The position numbers and the translations under genes were made by a program. From the NCBI GenBank assembly GCA_036502965.1, contig DASXXT010000309.1, positions 1-13,379 on the forward strand: a DNA stretch of 13,379 nucleotides, written 5' to 3'. Below the pieces are notes generated by a model. It ran no database searches and was not told where the DNA came from. It saw only the letters and a list, made by a program, of their open reading frames with translations. This document shows, one piece after another, positions 13,141 through 13,379 of the stretch; position 1 is the first letter of the stretch; every line of letters begins with the position of its first letter. Origin of the DNA: Roseiarcus sp036502965 (GTDB taxonomy: Bacteria > Pseudomonadota > Alphaproteobacteria > Rhizobiales > Beijerinckiaceae).

Positions 13141-13379
13141 TCACGGCGAGAGTTCGCCAAAGATCGTGGGCACAAGCTCGGAGACGGTGGGGTGAATCGC
13201 CATCACGCGCGTATAGGCGGAAGCCGTCACGCCTGCGGCCATCGCCTCGATCACGCCATGGACGGCTTCGTCGCCTCCCACGCCAAGAATCGCGGCGCCG
13301 AGGATCGCGTCGGTGTCGCGGTCGACCACGACTTTCATGAAACCTTTCGATTCGCCTTTCTCGACCGCGCGGCCGACGC
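13141..13379 (-). CDS. FAD-dependent disulfide oxidoreductase, mercuric-reductase-like, C-terminal part
   Basis: Only the last 79 or so residues are in the window; the gene begins beyond the right edge. They form the dimerisation domain of the pyridine nucleotide-disulfide oxidoreductase family: GESKGFMKVVVDRDT, ILGAAILGVGGDEAVHG, and the C-terminal HPTVSELVPTIFGEL, where His and Glu make the catalytic dyad at the disulfide of the partner subunit. The chain ends GELSP without the Cys pair of true MerA, so it is more likely one of the mercuric-reductase-like flavoproteins of unknown substrate than a mercury-resistance enzyme. It lies 88 bases upstream of the catalase-like gene on the same strand and may share its transcript. 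Confidence 0.85.
   Translation of the reverse strand, partial: VGRAVEKGESKGFMKVVVDRDTDAILGAAILGVGGDEAVHGVIEAMAAGVTASAYTRVMAIHPTVSELVPTIFGELSP

Noticed and set aside
13141..13379. A mercury-resistance merA gene
   Set aside because: The C-terminus ends GELSP without the paired Cys of true MerA and no mer genes are nearby, so only a mercuric-reductase-like call is justified.

Overview
The window looks like chromosomal DNA of an alphaproteobacterium of the order Hyphomicrobiales (Rhizobiales), possibly a Beijerinckiaceae or Methylocystaceae relative. This rests on high GC, alphaproteobacterial-type ParC, the rhizobial palindromic repeat GGCCGGG-N5-CCCGGCC near 7051, a secreted protein family typical of this order, and a GGAAC-N17-GGTT promoter of the EcfG stress-sigma type. 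The genus is an inference only. I see no rRNA, tRNA, CRISPR array, intact insertion sequence or prophage.

Layout. 1-2618 (minus strand): an ABC exporter pair (ATPase then ABC-2 permease, overlapping start and stop) followed by a YgfF-like short-chain dehydrogenase. 2892-3209 (minus): a small secreted protein with a Cys-Cys-Gly motif. 3210-4107: about 900 bases with no supported gene, holding two copies of a 42-44 base hairpin repeat and a structured parC leader. 4108-6360 (plus): parC, topoisomerase IV subunit A, with a likely terminator. 6447-6923 (minus): a helix-turn-helix protein behind a near-consensus sigma-70 promoter. 6924-7446: a repeat-rich gap with two inverted REP-like units and the first dozen codons of what resembles a PIN (VapC) toxin.

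7447-8325 (minus) and 8422-9345 (plus): a flavodoxin-fold NAD(P)H oxidoreductase divergent from a LysR regulator, with an 18-base palindrome between them, a classic regulator/target arrangement. 9429-10643 (minus): an MFS transporter whose promoter elements sit so close to the ATG that the transcript may be leaderless; a TetR-type operator lies between its -35 and -10, yet no TetR gene is present. 10971-11233 (plus): a small secreted protein with a one-base frameshift just before its conserved C-terminus, preceded by the EcfG-type promoter. 11356-13379 (minus): part of a mercuric-reductase-like flavoprotein, a membrane-anchored mini-catalase (SrpA-like) and a cytochrome b561, the last two translationally coupled; together these look like a periplasmic redox or peroxide-handling operon.

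Most of the window is ordinary accessory metabolism around one essential gene (parC). I did not find a convincing new multi-gene system. The observations most worth checking are the leaderless TetR-operated MFS promoter, the frameshifted stress-type gene, the catalase/b561 pair with an altered distal heme pocket, and the hairpin repeat pair upstream of parC.
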